Below, piece by piece: positions 44,893-53,851 of a stretch of DNA of 64,000 bases (within the stretch, counting starts at the first letter, position 1; each line of letters starts with the position of its first letter). Position numbers and translations under genes: made by a program. This DNA is from Mucilaginibacter terrenus. GTDB taxonomy: Bacteria > Bacteroidota > Bacteroidia > Sphingobacteriales > Sphingobacteriaceae. Location: NCBI RefSeq assembly GCF_003432065.1, contig NZ_QWDE01000003.1, positions 310,001 to 374,000 of the forward strand. The letters are read 5' to 3'. The notes under the pieces were generated by a model. That model saw only the letters and a program-made list of their open reading frames with translations, did no database searches and was not told the DNA's origin.

Positions 44893-45619
44893 GTTCTTGT
44901 ATCTTTTTACGTGCAAGTTCCAGATCCTCAGGAGTATCTATGCCCTTTTCGAAACCTGAAACCTCAATCATTTTTATTTTATAGCCATTCTCTATGGCCC
45001 TTAATTGTTCTAATTTCTCAAACCCCTCTAAAAAAGACACGGGTAGCTGCACAAAGGTCTTTAAAAACACTGATTTATAAGCGTATACACCCATGTGCTT
45101 TTTATAGCCTGCCGCATTTTCCAGTATCTTGTCTCTTGAGTATGGCACCGGGTGGCGGGAAAAGTAAACAGCGAAGCCATTTACATCCGTTATTACCTTT
45201 ACCAGGTTGGGGTTGTGCAGCTCATCAATGGTTTCTACCGGGGCACATACACTGGCCATGACAGCATTATTATCCTGCATAGCTGCTATCAGCCGATCTA
45301 TTATACCTGCATCAAAAAAAGGTTCATCACCCTGTACATTAATGATGACATCTGCTGATACATGTTCCGCCACTTCAGCTATACGATCTGTCCCACTTGG
45401 ATGATCTTCTCGCGTCATCAACACATTGGGAGTAAATTGCTTACATAAATCAAAAACAACTTCGCTGTCAGCTGCTATCCAAACTTCCTGATGCAATTTT
45501 GACTTCAGGCAAGATTCATAAACACGCTGAATCACCGGTTTTCCGCCAAGGTCAAGCATTACCTTGTTGGGTAACCTGGTTGATTTTAATCGTGCGGGTA
45601 TAACTATATTTGCCTTCAT
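44879..45619 (-). CDS. kdsB: CMP-Kdo synthetase (KdsB)
   Basis: 3-deoxy-manno-octulosonate cytidylyltransferase, activating Kdo with CTP. The 246-residue protein starts IVIPARLKSTRLPNKVMLDLGGKP and has NVQGDEPF and FSRHPVPYSRD motifs. It overlaps kdsD by four bases and kdsA by 14, so the three genes are translated as a unit. Confidence 0.96.
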   Translation of the reverse strand: MKANIVIPARLKSTRLPNKVMLDLGGKPVIQRVYESCLKSKLHQEVWIAADSEVVFDLCKQFTPNVLMTREDHPSGTDRIAEVAEHVSADVIINVQGDEPFFDAGIIDRLIAAMQDNNAVMASVCAPVETIDELHNPNLVKVITDVNGFAVYFSRHPVPYSRDKILENAAGYKKHMGVYAYKSVFLKTFVQLPVSFLEGFEKLEQLRAIENGYKIKMIEVSGFEKGIDTPEDLELARKKIQEHGII

Positions 45620-46560
45620 CCCGCTTGTAATTGATTGAATATCTGGTAAACACCACTTACATGTCCTAAGGCGTTCTGTACCAACAGCGTAGTTATCTTC
45701 CGGTTCAACATTAGCTCTTCAGCATCATATATGGGCATATCTTCACTTACCATTATGGGTGCAGGGCTCATTATGATTGATAATGGCTGTTGCTGGAGGT
45801 CGGGATATTTGATCAATCCCCTCCGGAGATCGCCGTCGGTGATAACTCCTTTTACATCTTCTGCGTCGCCCACTATCACCATGCCTAGCTTACCTTCCGA
45901 CATACGGATAAGCAATTGCGTAAAAGTAGCCTCAGGTTGTATAAACGGCAGATTATCAGTACGCATCAGGTCTTTAACCTTCACCAGCAGCTTACGACCC
46001 AAACGGCCTCCCGGGTGAAAACGTGCAAAATCATCAGGACTAAATCCTCTTTCTGTCATCAAAGCTACGGCCAGTGCATCGCCCATAACTAATGTTGCGG
46101 TTGTTGATGAGGTTGGCGCCAGTTCTAGCGGACAAGCCTCCTGCTTTATAGCAACGTTTAGATGGAACGTTGCGTTTTTGGCAAGTGTAGACTCCGGATT
46201 ACCTGTAATTGCCACCGACTGATTTTTGTGCCACTTCAAAAATGGCATCAGCTTTAACAGCTCTTCGGTTTCACCAGAATAAGATATAATCAGCACCACA
46301 TCATGTTCGCCTATCATCCCCAGATCGCCATGGAAAGCTTCGGCAGGGTGCATAAAAAAGCTTTGAGTACCCGTACTGGTGAGCGTAGCAGATATTTTTC
46401 GGGCTATGTGGCCAGATTTACCCATACCGCAAACCACAACTTTACCCTTGCAAGCCATAATAGCATCAACTGCTTGCTGAAACTGCTCGTCTATCAGGGT
46501 AGCGACGTGTTGAAGCGACTCTATCTCAATATTAAAAACTTTATGGGCTATACTATTCAT
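45616..46560 (-). CDS. kdsD: arabinose-5-phosphate isomerase (KdsD/KpsF family)
   Basis: Converts ribulose 5-phosphate to arabinose 5-phosphate, first step to Kdo. The 314-residue protein has an N-terminal SIS domain (VCGMGKSGHIARKISATLTSTG, about 44-65; AFHGDLG; SGETEEL) and two CBS domains (about 205-314). First gene of kdsD-kdsB-kdsA. The Kdo-8-phosphate phosphatase gene (kdsC) is not in the window. Confidence 0.95.
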   Translation of the reverse strand: MNSIAHKVFNIEIESLQHVATLIDEQFQQAVDAIMACKGKVVVCGMGKSGHIARKISATLTSTGTQSFFMHPAEAFHGDLGMIGEHDVVLIISYSGETEELLKLMPFLKWHKNQSVAITGNPESTLAKNATFHLNVAIKQEACPLELAPTSSTTATLVMGDALAVALMTERGFSPDDFARFHPGGRLGRKLLVKVKDLMRTDNLPFIQPEATFTQLLIRMSEGKLGMVIVGDAEDVKGVITDGDLRRGLIKYPDLQQQPLSIIMSPAPIMVSEDMPIYDAEELMLNRKITTLLVQNALGHVSGVYQIFNQLQAG

Positions 46561-46620
46561 ATATGCGGAGCCGCTGTTTTATAGTGTGCAAAAGTACGTA
46601 AAAGGTTGATTAATGCTTTG

Positions 46621-47907
46621 CTACAATCGGGCATCTACCAAAGTACGGTCAAGGAATGCCTTAGTGTCGTAAATAACGCTGCTCTTGCTTTTAATTATAT
46701 CCTGTAGGTGAAGTGTTGCAAATTCTTTATGAGCTACCGCCAGTATTATTGCGTCATAGCGGCTGTCAATAGTTTTTATCAGATCCAGGCCGTACTCATT
46801 CTTCACCTTATCATTATCGGCCCAAGGATCATAAACATCTACGTTAACGCCGAATTCTGTAAGCGAAGTACATATGTCAACCACCTTACTATTACGCACA
46901 TCGGAACAGTTTTCCTTGAAGGTGATACCAAGTACAAGCGCCTTGGCTTTACTGATATCGTGCCCCTTGGCCACGAGCAACTTTACCACTTTACCGGCTA
47001 CAAACTCGCCCATAACGTCGTTCACGCGACGGCCACTTAAAATCACCTGGGGTTGATAGCCGAGTGATTCTGCCTTGTGTGCCAGGTAATATGGGTCTAC
47101 CCCTATGCAATGGCCGCCTACTAAGCCCGGTTTATATTTCAGGAAGTTCCATTTGGTACCGGCGGCTTCTAAAACATCATTGGTGTCTATACCCATCCGG
47201 TCAAAAATCAAGGCTAATTCGTTTACAAAAGAAATGTTAACATCGCGCTGGGCATTTTCAATTGCTTTTGACGCTTCAGCTACGCGGATGCTGGGTGCCT
47301 TGTAAGTACCGGCCTCTATTATCGATGCATAAAGATCGTCCACCCGTTGTGCTACTTCAGGTGTCGATCCGCTGGTTACTTTTCTAATTTTTGTAACTGT
47401 ATTCACCTTATCACCGGGGTTGATACGCTCAGGAGAATATCCTGCAAAAAAGCCTTGATTTAGCTTCAGACCCGATACTTTCTCGAGTACAGGTACACAG
47501 TCCTCTTCGGTACATCCAGGATAAACAGTCGACTCATAAATAACCAGGTCGCCTTGTTTTAAAACTTTCCCAAGCATTTCCGAAGCTGCCAATAGCGGTC
47601 CAAGATCAGGAGCCTTAAACTGGTCTATCGGCGTAGGTACGGTAACTATGTAGGTATTACGCGACTTAAGGTCTTCTGTGTTGCTGGAAATTTGAAGTGA
47701 ACGGTTCTCAATTGCAGCACGCAACTCATCAGCATCAGCTTCCTGGGTACGATCGTTAGCAATCTTAAGCTCGTCTACGCGTTGCTGATTAATATCGAAC
47801 CCTAAAACGTTATATTTTTTAGCGAAAGCTATTGCAAGCGGAAGGCCTACATAGCCCAAACCGATAATAGCTATATTAAATGGAGTGTTTGGATAGGTGT
47901 TGTTCAT
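46621..47907 (-). CDS. nucleotide-sugar 6-dehydrogenase (TviB/WbpA-like)
   Basis: NAD-dependent four-electron oxidation of a UDP-sugar to the uronic acid. The 428-residue protein has GLGYVG (16-21), FFAGYSPERINPGDK, and the catalytic C267 in GGHCIGVDPYYL. FxxGYSPERINPGD is the pattern of UDP-GlcNAc/GalNAc dehydrogenases (WbpA, TviB/VipA) rather than UDP-glucose dehydrogenase. I start at ATG 47907; 15 upstream codons are open but unlike the family. Used for a surface polysaccharide. Confidence 0.9.
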   Translation of the reverse strand: MNNTYPNTPFNIAIIGLGYVGLPLAIAFAKKYNVLGFDINQQRVDELKIANDRTQEADADELRAAIENRSLQISSNTEDLKSRNTYIVTVPTPIDQFKAPDLGPLLAASEMLGKVLKQGDLVIYESTVYPGCTEEDCVPVLEKVSGLKLNQGFFAGYSPERINPGDKVNTVTKIRKVTSGSTPEVAQRVDDLYASIIEAGTYKAPSIRVAEASKAIENAQRDVNISFVNELALIFDRMGIDTNDVLEAAGTKWNFLKYKPGLVGGHCIGVDPYYLAHKAESLGYQPQVILSGRRVNDVMGEFVAGKVVKLLVAKGHDISKAKALVLGITFKENCSDVRNSKVVDICTSLTEFGVNVDVYDPWADNDKVKNEYGLDLIKTIDSRYDAIILAVAHKEFATLHLQDIIKSKSSVIYDTKAFLDRTLVDARL

Positions 47908-47998
47908 GAACAAGTAACACATGCCGCTACTACGCGCAGCTGTACACTGCAAAAATAGCTATAATAGTTGGTTAAGGTGCTGACACAACAGTGTCACT

Positions 47999-48418
47999 TC
48001 ACTCATCTGTAGCGCCATCTTCCTTTTCATCAAAAAAAGTGTCTTTCAATTCGTCTGTTTCGCGACGGTCGCGTTTGGTTGGCCTACCCGTGCCCCGATC
48101 TCGTTTTAAAACAGGTGAGTGAAACATTGATTTAAAAGCAGGCGTGTGTTCTACAGGTGTTTGATCCTCATAAAAACCTACTGCTGTTTTGGCGTCCACG
48201 CGATTTTCCAGCAAACCTGTAACCTTTATAACCCTGCGATCAGGCCCTTTAGACACCTGGTAAACTTCGTTTAAGCGCACCTCGTGGGAAGGTTTTATGT
48301 TTTGGCTATTCAGCTTCACCCGGCCTGCTTTGCAGGCTTCTGAAGCCATAGTACGTGTTTTAAAAACGCGTATTGCCCACAGGTATTTATCTATTCTTAA
48401 CTTTTCTTTTTCAGCCAT
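47999..48418 (-). CDS. hslR: S4-domain RNA-binding protein, Hsp15 (HslR)-like
   Basis: A 139-residue protein with an N-terminal S4 domain (RIDKYLWAIRVFKTRTMASEACKAGRVKLN) and a basic/acidic C-terminal tail. Hsp15 of E. coli binds stalled 50S-peptidyl-tRNA complexes. The gene is divergent from the membrane protein gene at 48514. Confidence 0.88.
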   Translation of the reverse strand: MAEKEKLRIDKYLWAIRVFKTRTMASEACKAGRVKLNSQNIKPSHEVRLNEVYQVSKGPDRRVIKVTGLLENRVDAKTAVGFYEDQTPVEHTPAFKSMFHSPVLKRDRGTGRPTKRDRRETDELKDTFFDEKEDGATDE

Positions 48419-48513
48419 GGCAGCATAGTGCGTATTAGTAAACGCAAATTAATTTATTAAAACCCTTATTAACTAATTTCGCTTATTAATATTGCACTTG
48501 ATTTCTGAAAAAC

Positions 48514-48942
48514 ATGGATCCTGAAGAAAACGAACAATATAACGAGGACAAAGATTATGTGGAGCTCTACTCCAAAAATGCGATAAGGGGCTTTTCTCTT
48601 TTCTTCTCACCAATATTCGGCGGGGTGCTACTGTCTCTTAACTTATGGCGGGCAGGTTTTAAACAGGCGGTAATTGGTGTTATGGCCTTCTGCGTGGGGT
48701 GGATGTTAGTGTCTTCCTTAATTCTAACTCAGATTGGCGGTAAAAGCAATTCGATCTCGGTAGTTCTCAACCTTATAGGCGGATTTATCCTAAGCGACTA
48801 TTTTTTCCGGAAGTATTTTCCTGAAGAAGACTACTACCCCCGCAGTATATGGAAGCCTTTGATCGTGTCGCTGCTTATTGTGGTACCAATTGTGTGGTTC
48901 ACGTTAAAATATGCCGGCCCGGAGGCGCTGGGCTTACAATAG
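48514..48942 (+). CDS. polytopic membrane protein of unknown function
   Basis: A 142-residue protein with an acidic N-terminus and about four membrane segments (near 30-47, 50-72, 77-95 and 112-132). No family recognised. It lies upstream of dapD with 77 bases between. Confidence 0.75.
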   Translation: MDPEENEQYNEDKDYVELYSKNAIRGFSLFFSPIFGGVLLSLNLWRAGFKQAVIGVMAFCVGWMLVSSLILTQIGGKSNSISVVLNLIGGFILSDYFFRKYFPEEDYYPRSIWKPLIVSLLIVVPIVWFTLKYAGPEALGLQ

Positions 48943-49019
48943 ACATTGTGGGGAGGTTGAGCTTACGGCTTAAAATCTCCTTAAAAATCACTTAATTTGA
49001 CAAATTTTATTTAGCACTG

Positions 49020-49835
49020 ATGATAAACCTGAAAAAACTTATCGAAGACGCCTGGGACGACAGGAACCTTTTGAATTTTAACGAATATACAAATGCGATT
49101 GAAACTGTTATTGACCGCCTGGATAAGGGTGAGATAAGGGTTTCAGAACAAATTGGCACCCGCTGGCACACCAACGACTGGATAAAGAAAGCTGTTATCT
49201 TGTACTTTCCTACCCGCCAGATGCAGGAAGAAAAGGTTGGTCCGTTTGTGTTTTACGATAAGATGAAGCTTAAAACCAACTACAAAGAGCTGGGTGTACG
49301 CGTAGTACCGCACGGTATTGCACGATATGGCGCTTACCTTGCAAAAGGTGTTATTATGATGCCATCTTATGTAAACATTGGCGCTTATGTAGATGAGGGC
49401 ACTATGGTTGATACCTGGGCTACAGTTGGCTCATGTGCGCAAATAGGCAAGCATGTTCACCTGAGTGGCGGTGTTGGTATTGGCGGCGTTTTAGAGCCCG
49501 TACAAGCTTCTCCTGTTATCATAGAAGACAATTGCTTCCTTGGTTCACGCGCGATTGTTGTAGAAGGTGTTCACGTGGAATCTGAAGCGGTATTAGGTGC
49601 CAATGTTGTACTTACCGCATCAACAAAAATAATTGACGTTACCGGTTCTACTCCGGTAGAGTATAAAGGCCGTGTACCTGCGCGTTCTGTAGTTATTCCG
49701 GGTTCATACGCTAAGAAGTTTGCAGCTGGTGAATACCAGGTTCCTTGTGCACTTATTATTGGAAAACGTAAAGAATCTACTGATAAGAAGACATCTCTTA
49801 ACGATGCATTAAGAGAGAACAACGTGGCTGTTTAG
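49020..49835 (+). CDS. dapD: tetrahydrodipicolinate N-succinyltransferase (DapD)
   Basis: Succinyl-CoA-dependent step of lysine/diaminopimelate synthesis. The 271-residue protein (E. coli 274) has the helical N-terminal domain and left-handed beta-helix hexapeptide repeats: MMPSYVNIGAYVDEGTMVDTWATVGSCAQIGKHVHLSGGVGIGGVLEP (residues about 117-164). An alternative acetyl form would lack this exact signature. Confidence 0.96.
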   Translation: MINLKKLIEDAWDDRNLLNFNEYTNAIETVIDRLDKGEIRVSEQIGTRWHTNDWIKKAVILYFPTRQMQEEKVGPFVFYDKMKLKTNYKELGVRVVPHGIARYGAYLAKGVIMMPSYVNIGAYVDEGTMVDTWATVGSCAQIGKHVHLSGGVGIGGVLEPVQASPVIIEDNCFLGSRAIVVEGVHVESEAVLGANVVLTASTKIIDVTGSTPVEYKGRVPARSVVIPGSYAKKFAAGEYQVPCALIIGKRKESTDKKTSLNDALRENNVAV

Positions 49836-49849
49836 TATATTGTTGTGCT

Positions 49850-49883
49850 GGGTTATAAACGCCGCGTCCGGCGTTCATAACCC
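49850..49883. repeat. strong palindrome between dapD and a glycosyltransferase
   Basis: Arms GGGTTATAAACGCCG (49850-49864) and CGGCGTTCATAACCC (49869-49883), 14 of 15 pairs plus a G-T-type mismatch, four-base loop, extended by GC on the outside. No T-run, so more like a REP element than a terminator. Confidence 0.75.
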
Positions 49884-49907
49884 GGCATTATAGTAACTTA
49901 AAACCAA

Positions 49908-51035
49908 ATGAAGATAGGATATGATGCCAAACGTGCTTTTCTCAACAACACGGGCCTCGGCAACTACAGCCGCTGGCTTATAAAAACTACGGCAGAACAT
50001 TATCCAGACAACTCTTACCTTCTTTACACACCAAAGCTTAAACATAATAAGTGGCGGGATTTCTTCCATGCTTTCGCAAATATCAAAGTAATCACACCTG
50101 CGAGTAAGTTTCTTACAGCTTTATGGCGCAGTAAAGGCGTTGTAACAGATCTGAAAAACGATGGTGTGCACATTTACCACGGCTTAAGTTATGAACTGCC
50201 ATCCGGTATTCAGACCACCGGAATAAGAACAGTAGTGAGCATACACGACCTGATATTCCTGCGCTTTCCTCAATATTATAACGCTATTGACCGCTGGATA
50301 TACACGGCTAAAACAAAAAAGGCCTGTGATACTGCGCACCGCATAATAGCAATAAGCGACCGTACCAAACAAGACCTGGTGCAACTACTTGGCGCGGATC
50401 CGGATAAAATAGAGGTGATATACCAGGGTTGCTCGCCCGAGTTTGGCATGCCTATACCTACCGACAGACTTGAGGCTGTCAGAGCCAAATACAGCCTGCC
50501 AGATGAATTTTTACTCACAGTAGGCACCATAGAAGAGCGCAAGAACTTAATGCTTCTCGCCAAAGCTTTAACGCATCTTAAAAGCAGTGTACCACTAGTG
50601 GTTGTTGGTAAAGCCACCAAATATTTGGATGAAGTAAAAGCTTACCTCACCCAAAAGGAATTATTGGACAAAGTAACGTTCCTCCACAACGTACCTTTTG
50701 AAGACCTTACAGCTATTTATAAGTTGGCCAGCTTGTTTATATATCCATCGCGGTATGAAGGTTTTGGCATACCCATACTGGAGGCGCTAACATCCTGCTT
50801 ACCTGTAATTGCTTCAACAGGTTCTTGCCTGGAAGAAGCGGGTGGCCCCGTGAGCCGTTACGTGCACCCGGATGATGATAAAGAACTTGCCACACAAATT
50901 GAGCTGGTATTAACAAACACAGAATTGCGTGATCACATGATAAAAGCGGGGCATATTTATGCCGAACGGTTTAAAGACGCTACCTTAGCTGCGCAATTAA
51001 TGGACATTTATAAGCAGCTTATCCAATATGCTTAA
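49908..51035 (+). CDS. glycosyltransferase family 4 protein
   Basis: A 375-residue GT-B enzyme: N-terminal MKIGYDAKRAFLNNTGLGNYSRWL with the glycine loop, hinge, then VGTIEERKNL and PSRYEGFGIPILEALTSCLPVIASTGSCLEEAGG (about 275-309; E-x7-E motif). Mannosyl- or rhamnosyltransferase-type by resemblance; sugar and acceptor unknown. It overlaps tsaC by eight bases. Confidence 0.9.
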   Translation: MKIGYDAKRAFLNNTGLGNYSRWLIKTTAEHYPDNSYLLYTPKLKHNKWRDFFHAFANIKVITPASKFLTALWRSKGVVTDLKNDGVHIYHGLSYELPSGIQTTGIRTVVSIHDLIFLRFPQYYNAIDRWIYTAKTKKACDTAHRIIAISDRTKQDLVQLLGADPDKIEVIYQGCSPEFGMPIPTDRLEAVRAKYSLPDEFLLTVGTIEERKNLMLLAKALTHLKSSVPLVVVGKATKYLDEVKAYLTQKELLDKVTFLHNVPFEDLTAIYKLASLFIYPSRYEGFGIPILEALTSCLPVIASTGSCLEEAGGPVSRYVHPDDDKELATQIELVLTNTELRDHMIKAGHIYAERFKDATLAAQLMDIYKQLIQYA

Positions 51036-51594
51036 AGACGAAGTAAACAAAGCGTTGAAAGTTATACAGGATGGAGGTATTATCCTTTATCCTACTGACA
51101 CTATTTGGGGTGTAGGTTGCGATGCAACTAACAGTGAAGCTGTTAAAAAGATATATGCTCTAAAGCAGCGTGCTGAAAGCAAAAGCATGATCATTTTGGT
51201 GGATGTAGACAACAAATTGCAAAATTACATCACCGAAGTACCTGAAATTGCCTATCAATTGATAGAGTTTGCAGAGAACCCGCTGACGTTAGTGATGCCC
51301 GGAGCTAAAAACGTTGCCCCCGAGCTCATTGCAGAAGACGGCAGCATAGGTGTAAGGGTTACCAATAACCAATTTTGCCAGCAGTTAATACAACGCTTGC
51401 GCAAACCTATTGTATCTACATCGGCCAATATCAGCGGGCAGCCATCCCCCGAATACTTTGATAAAGTCGATCAGGCCATAATTGATGGTGTTGATTATGT
51501 GGTGGATATAGATCAGCACAGCCACGAAAAACGCAAGCCATCTACCATAATGCGTTTGGCACCAAACGGCAGTTTCGAATTTATTCGCCGTTAA
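51028..51594 (+). CDS. tsaC: L-threonylcarbamoyladenylate synthase (TsaC/Sua5/YrdC)
   Basis: Makes threonylcarbamoyl-AMP for the t6A modification at tRNA position 37. The 188-residue single YrdC domain has LYPTDTIWGVGCDA, LKQR, ENPLTLVMPG and STSANISGQPSP. No C-terminal Sua5 domain. It overlaps the glycosyltransferase gene and is followed by a short hairpin with T-run. Confidence 0.94.
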   Translation: MLKDEVNKALKVIQDGGIILYPTDTIWGVGCDATNSEAVKKIYALKQRAESKSMIILVDVDNKLQNYITEVPEIAYQLIEFAENPLTLVMPGAKNVAPELIAEDGSIGVRVTNNQFCQQLIQRLRKPIVSTSANISGQPSPEYFDKVDQAIIDGVDYVVDIDQHSHEKRKPSTIMRLAPNGSFEFIRR

Positions 51595-51608
51595 ATTTTA
51601 TATATTTC

Positions 51609-51648
51609 TAAATTTGTCATTTCAGTAAAGCCGCAATGTGGCTTTTTT
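51609..51648 (+). promoter_or_regulatory. tsaC terminator and candidate cca -7 box
   Basis: TAAATTTG (51609-51616) matches TAnnTTTG. Just after it, AAAGCC-GCAATGT-GGCTTT plus T-run (51627-51648) is a terminator-like hairpin ending three bases before the cca ATG. The two lie in this order, so the hairpin would also sit in the cca leader. Confidence 0.5.
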
Positions 51649-51651
51649 CGC

Positions 51652-53064
51652 ATGAAACAACACCTGCAGCACCCGGTATTTTCTGTTATATCTAAACTGG
51701 CAACAGAGCTGGATGTGCATGCTTATGCAATTGGTGGCTATGTTCGTGATATTTTTCTGAAACGTCCATCTAAAGATATCGACATTGTAGTGCTGGGTAA
51801 CGGGATAGATTTCGCCGAGGCTGTAGCTGCTAAGTTAGGTATCAAAGTATCCGTGTTTAAAAACTTTGGTACTGCTATGTTGCGTTACCAGGATGTAGAA
51901 GTAGAGTTTGTAGGTGCCCGGAAGGAAAGTTACCGATCTGAATCACGCAAGCCGATAGTGGAGAACGGCACACTAGAAGATGACCAGAAACGCCGTGATT
52001 TTACCATCAATGCATTGGCTATTGCGTTGAACAGTGAAAATTATGGCGAGTTACTTGACCCGTTTGGCGGTACTGAAGACATGCAGAACAAGCTCATTCG
52101 CACTCCGCTGAATCCTGTAGAAACGTTCTCTGATGATCCTCTAAGAATGATGCGTGCTATTCGGTTTGCTGCCCAGCTTAACTTTAAGATAGATGATAAC
52201 GCACTCGCAGCTATAAAGGCCAATCTCAGCCGCATCAAAATTGTATCTCAGGAGCGCATTACGGATGAGCTGAACAAAATTATACTGTCGCCTAAGCCTT
52301 CAACAGGGTTCAATTACCTTTTCGACACAGGATTGCTGCACATCATCTTTCCGCAGATGGTTGCCTTACATGGCGTAGAGATCATTAACGGTAAAGGACA
52401 CAAGGACAACTTTTATCATACCTTACAAGTACTGGACAACATCTGTGAGACTACCGATGACCTTTGGTTGCGCTGGGCTGCTATTTTACATGATATTGCC
52501 AAGCCCGCCACCAAAAGGTTTGAACCGGCTCACGGTTGGACGTTCCACGGGCATGAGGATAAAGGTGCACGTATGGTACCCAAGATTTTTGCGCAGCTTA
52601 AACTTCCATTAAATGAAAAGATGAAGTTTGTTCAAAAGCTGGTGCAGCTACATTTGAGGCCGATAGTATTGTCGCAGTCCATTGTTACTGATTCGGCAGT
52701 AAGACGGCTACTGTTTGAGGCAGGTGACGACATTGAAGCACTCATGCTGTTGTGTAAAGCAGACGTGACTACTAAAAATGAGTACAAGGTTAAAAAGTAT
52801 CGTAACAATTTTGAGCTTGTTCAACAAAAACTTAAAGATGTTGAAGAACGCGATAACATCAGAAATTGGCAGCCCCCAGTTACAGGAACCGATATTATGC
52901 TGATTTTTGGCATTAAAGAAGGGCGTGAAGTAGGTATTATCAAGAACAAGATACGGGAAGCCATACTTGAAGGCGAAATACCTAACGACAGGGAGGCTGC
53001 AATTGCTTACACAATAGAAAAAGGCCTAGAAATTGGCTTGAAAGTTGCGGCAAGCACAAATTAA
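51652..53064 (+). CDS. cca: CCA tRNA nucleotidyltransferase / poly(A) polymerase family, with HD domain
   Basis: Adds or repairs the 3' CCA of tRNAs. The 470-residue protein has the class II head: GGYVRD (28-33), catalytic D42/D44 in KDIDIVVLG, RRDFTINALA, and the DDPLRMMRAIRFAAQL neck. A C-terminal HD domain (H280-D281 in LHDIAKPA) could give phosphatase activity. Family members without CCA activity exist, but with tsaC and miaA nearby tRNA maturation is well supported. Confidence 0.92.
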   Translation: MKQHLQHPVFSVISKLATELDVHAYAIGGYVRDIFLKRPSKDIDIVVLGNGIDFAEAVAAKLGIKVSVFKNFGTAMLRYQDVEVEFVGARKESYRSESRKPIVENGTLEDDQKRRDFTINALAIALNSENYGELLDPFGGTEDMQNKLIRTPLNPVETFSDDPLRMMRAIRFAAQLNFKIDDNALAAIKANLSRIKIVSQERITDELNKIILSPKPSTGFNYLFDTGLLHIIFPQMVALHGVEIINGKGHKDNFYHTLQVLDNICETTDDLWLRWAAILHDIAKPATKRFEPAHGWTFHGHEDKGARMVPKIFAQLKLPLNEKMKFVQKLVQLHLRPIVLSQSIVTDSAVRRLLFEAGDDIEALMLLCKADVTTKNEYKVKKYRNNFELVQQKLKDVEERDNIRNWQPPVTGTDIMLIFGIKEGREVGIIKNKIREAILEGEIPNDREAAIAYTIEKGLEIGLKVAASTN

Positions 53065-53089
53065 AATTCAAAACATTATTATTTTTGAC

Positions 53090-53097
53090 AAAATCTA
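53090..53097 (+). promoter_or_regulatory. candidate -7 box before the pRiA4b ORF-3 family gene
   Basis: TATTTTTG matches TAnnTTTG, seven bases before the ATG at 53104; with so short a leader it is weak evidence. Confidence 0.3.
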
Positions 53098-53103
53098 CTA
53101 AAA

Positions 53104-53760
53104 ATGGCATTATATAGGTTTAGGGTTACTTTTGAGGACTATGATGACGTAAGCCGCGACATCGATGTGAAATCGAATCAAACGTTCGAGGATCTTCATC
53201 GCGCTATACATCAGAGTACCGGCTACAATCCTGAATTTCCATCTTCTTTTTATATCAGTAACGACCAGTGGATGAAGGGTGAAGAGATCACCTATCTGCC
53301 TAACCAAAAACGGATAGATAGAAAAATACCGTTAATGGAGAAAATAAGGCTGAGCAGTTACATCGACGATCCGCACCAGAAATTCTATTATACATTCAAC
53401 TTTGACAAGCCATTTGACTTTCATGTAGAGTTAATGAAGATAATTTTGGATGAAACACCTGGTGCAACTTATCCACTCGTAGTACGCTCAGTTGGAGAAG
53501 CACCGAAACAATTCGGTAATGTATTTAATCCAACTGTTGTATCGTCAGCTGATGAGGATTTTGATTTCTTAAACGAGATGCAGTACAACCCAGAGGATAC
53601 GGAAGACTTTTCTGAAGTAACTGACACGGACGAGGTTAGCGGTGTACCGGCTGCGCGGGTAGTTGATGATGAGGAAACAGAAGAAGAAGACGAATTTGGC
53701 TTTGGCGATGACGAGGGCTTCGAAGATGACGAAAAGCAGGGTCGCGAGGATGATTATTAA
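53104..53760 (+). CDS. pRiA4b ORF-3 family protein (IS1096 TnpR-like) with acidic tail
   Basis: A 218-residue protein. The N-terminal part (ALYRFRVTFEDYDDVSRDIDVKSNQTFEDLHRAIHQSTGY, then SFYISNDQWMKG) is the fold named after plasmid pRiA4b ORF-3; function unknown. From about residue 145 it is strongly acidic, ending in a run rich in Asp/Glu (about 185-218), likely disordered. It lies between cca and miaA, so a tRNA- or RNA-linked role is a context-based guess. No transposon sequence surrounds it. Confidence 0.85.
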   Translation: MALYRFRVTFEDYDDVSRDIDVKSNQTFEDLHRAIHQSTGYNPEFPSSFYISNDQWMKGEEITYLPNQKRIDRKIPLMEKIRLSSYIDDPHQKFYYTFNFDKPFDFHVELMKIILDETPGATYPLVVRSVGEAPKQFGNVFNPTVVSSADEDFDFLNEMQYNPEDTEDFSEVTDTDEVSGVPAARVVDDEETEEEDEFGFGDDEGFEDDEKQGREDDY

Positions 53761-53851
53761 TTTGGCTTAATATATTGAATGATGAATTATGTATGCTGAG
53801 CTCCGGCATATAAATTCATTTTGCATTGGTGTTCATTATTGAAAATATCCT

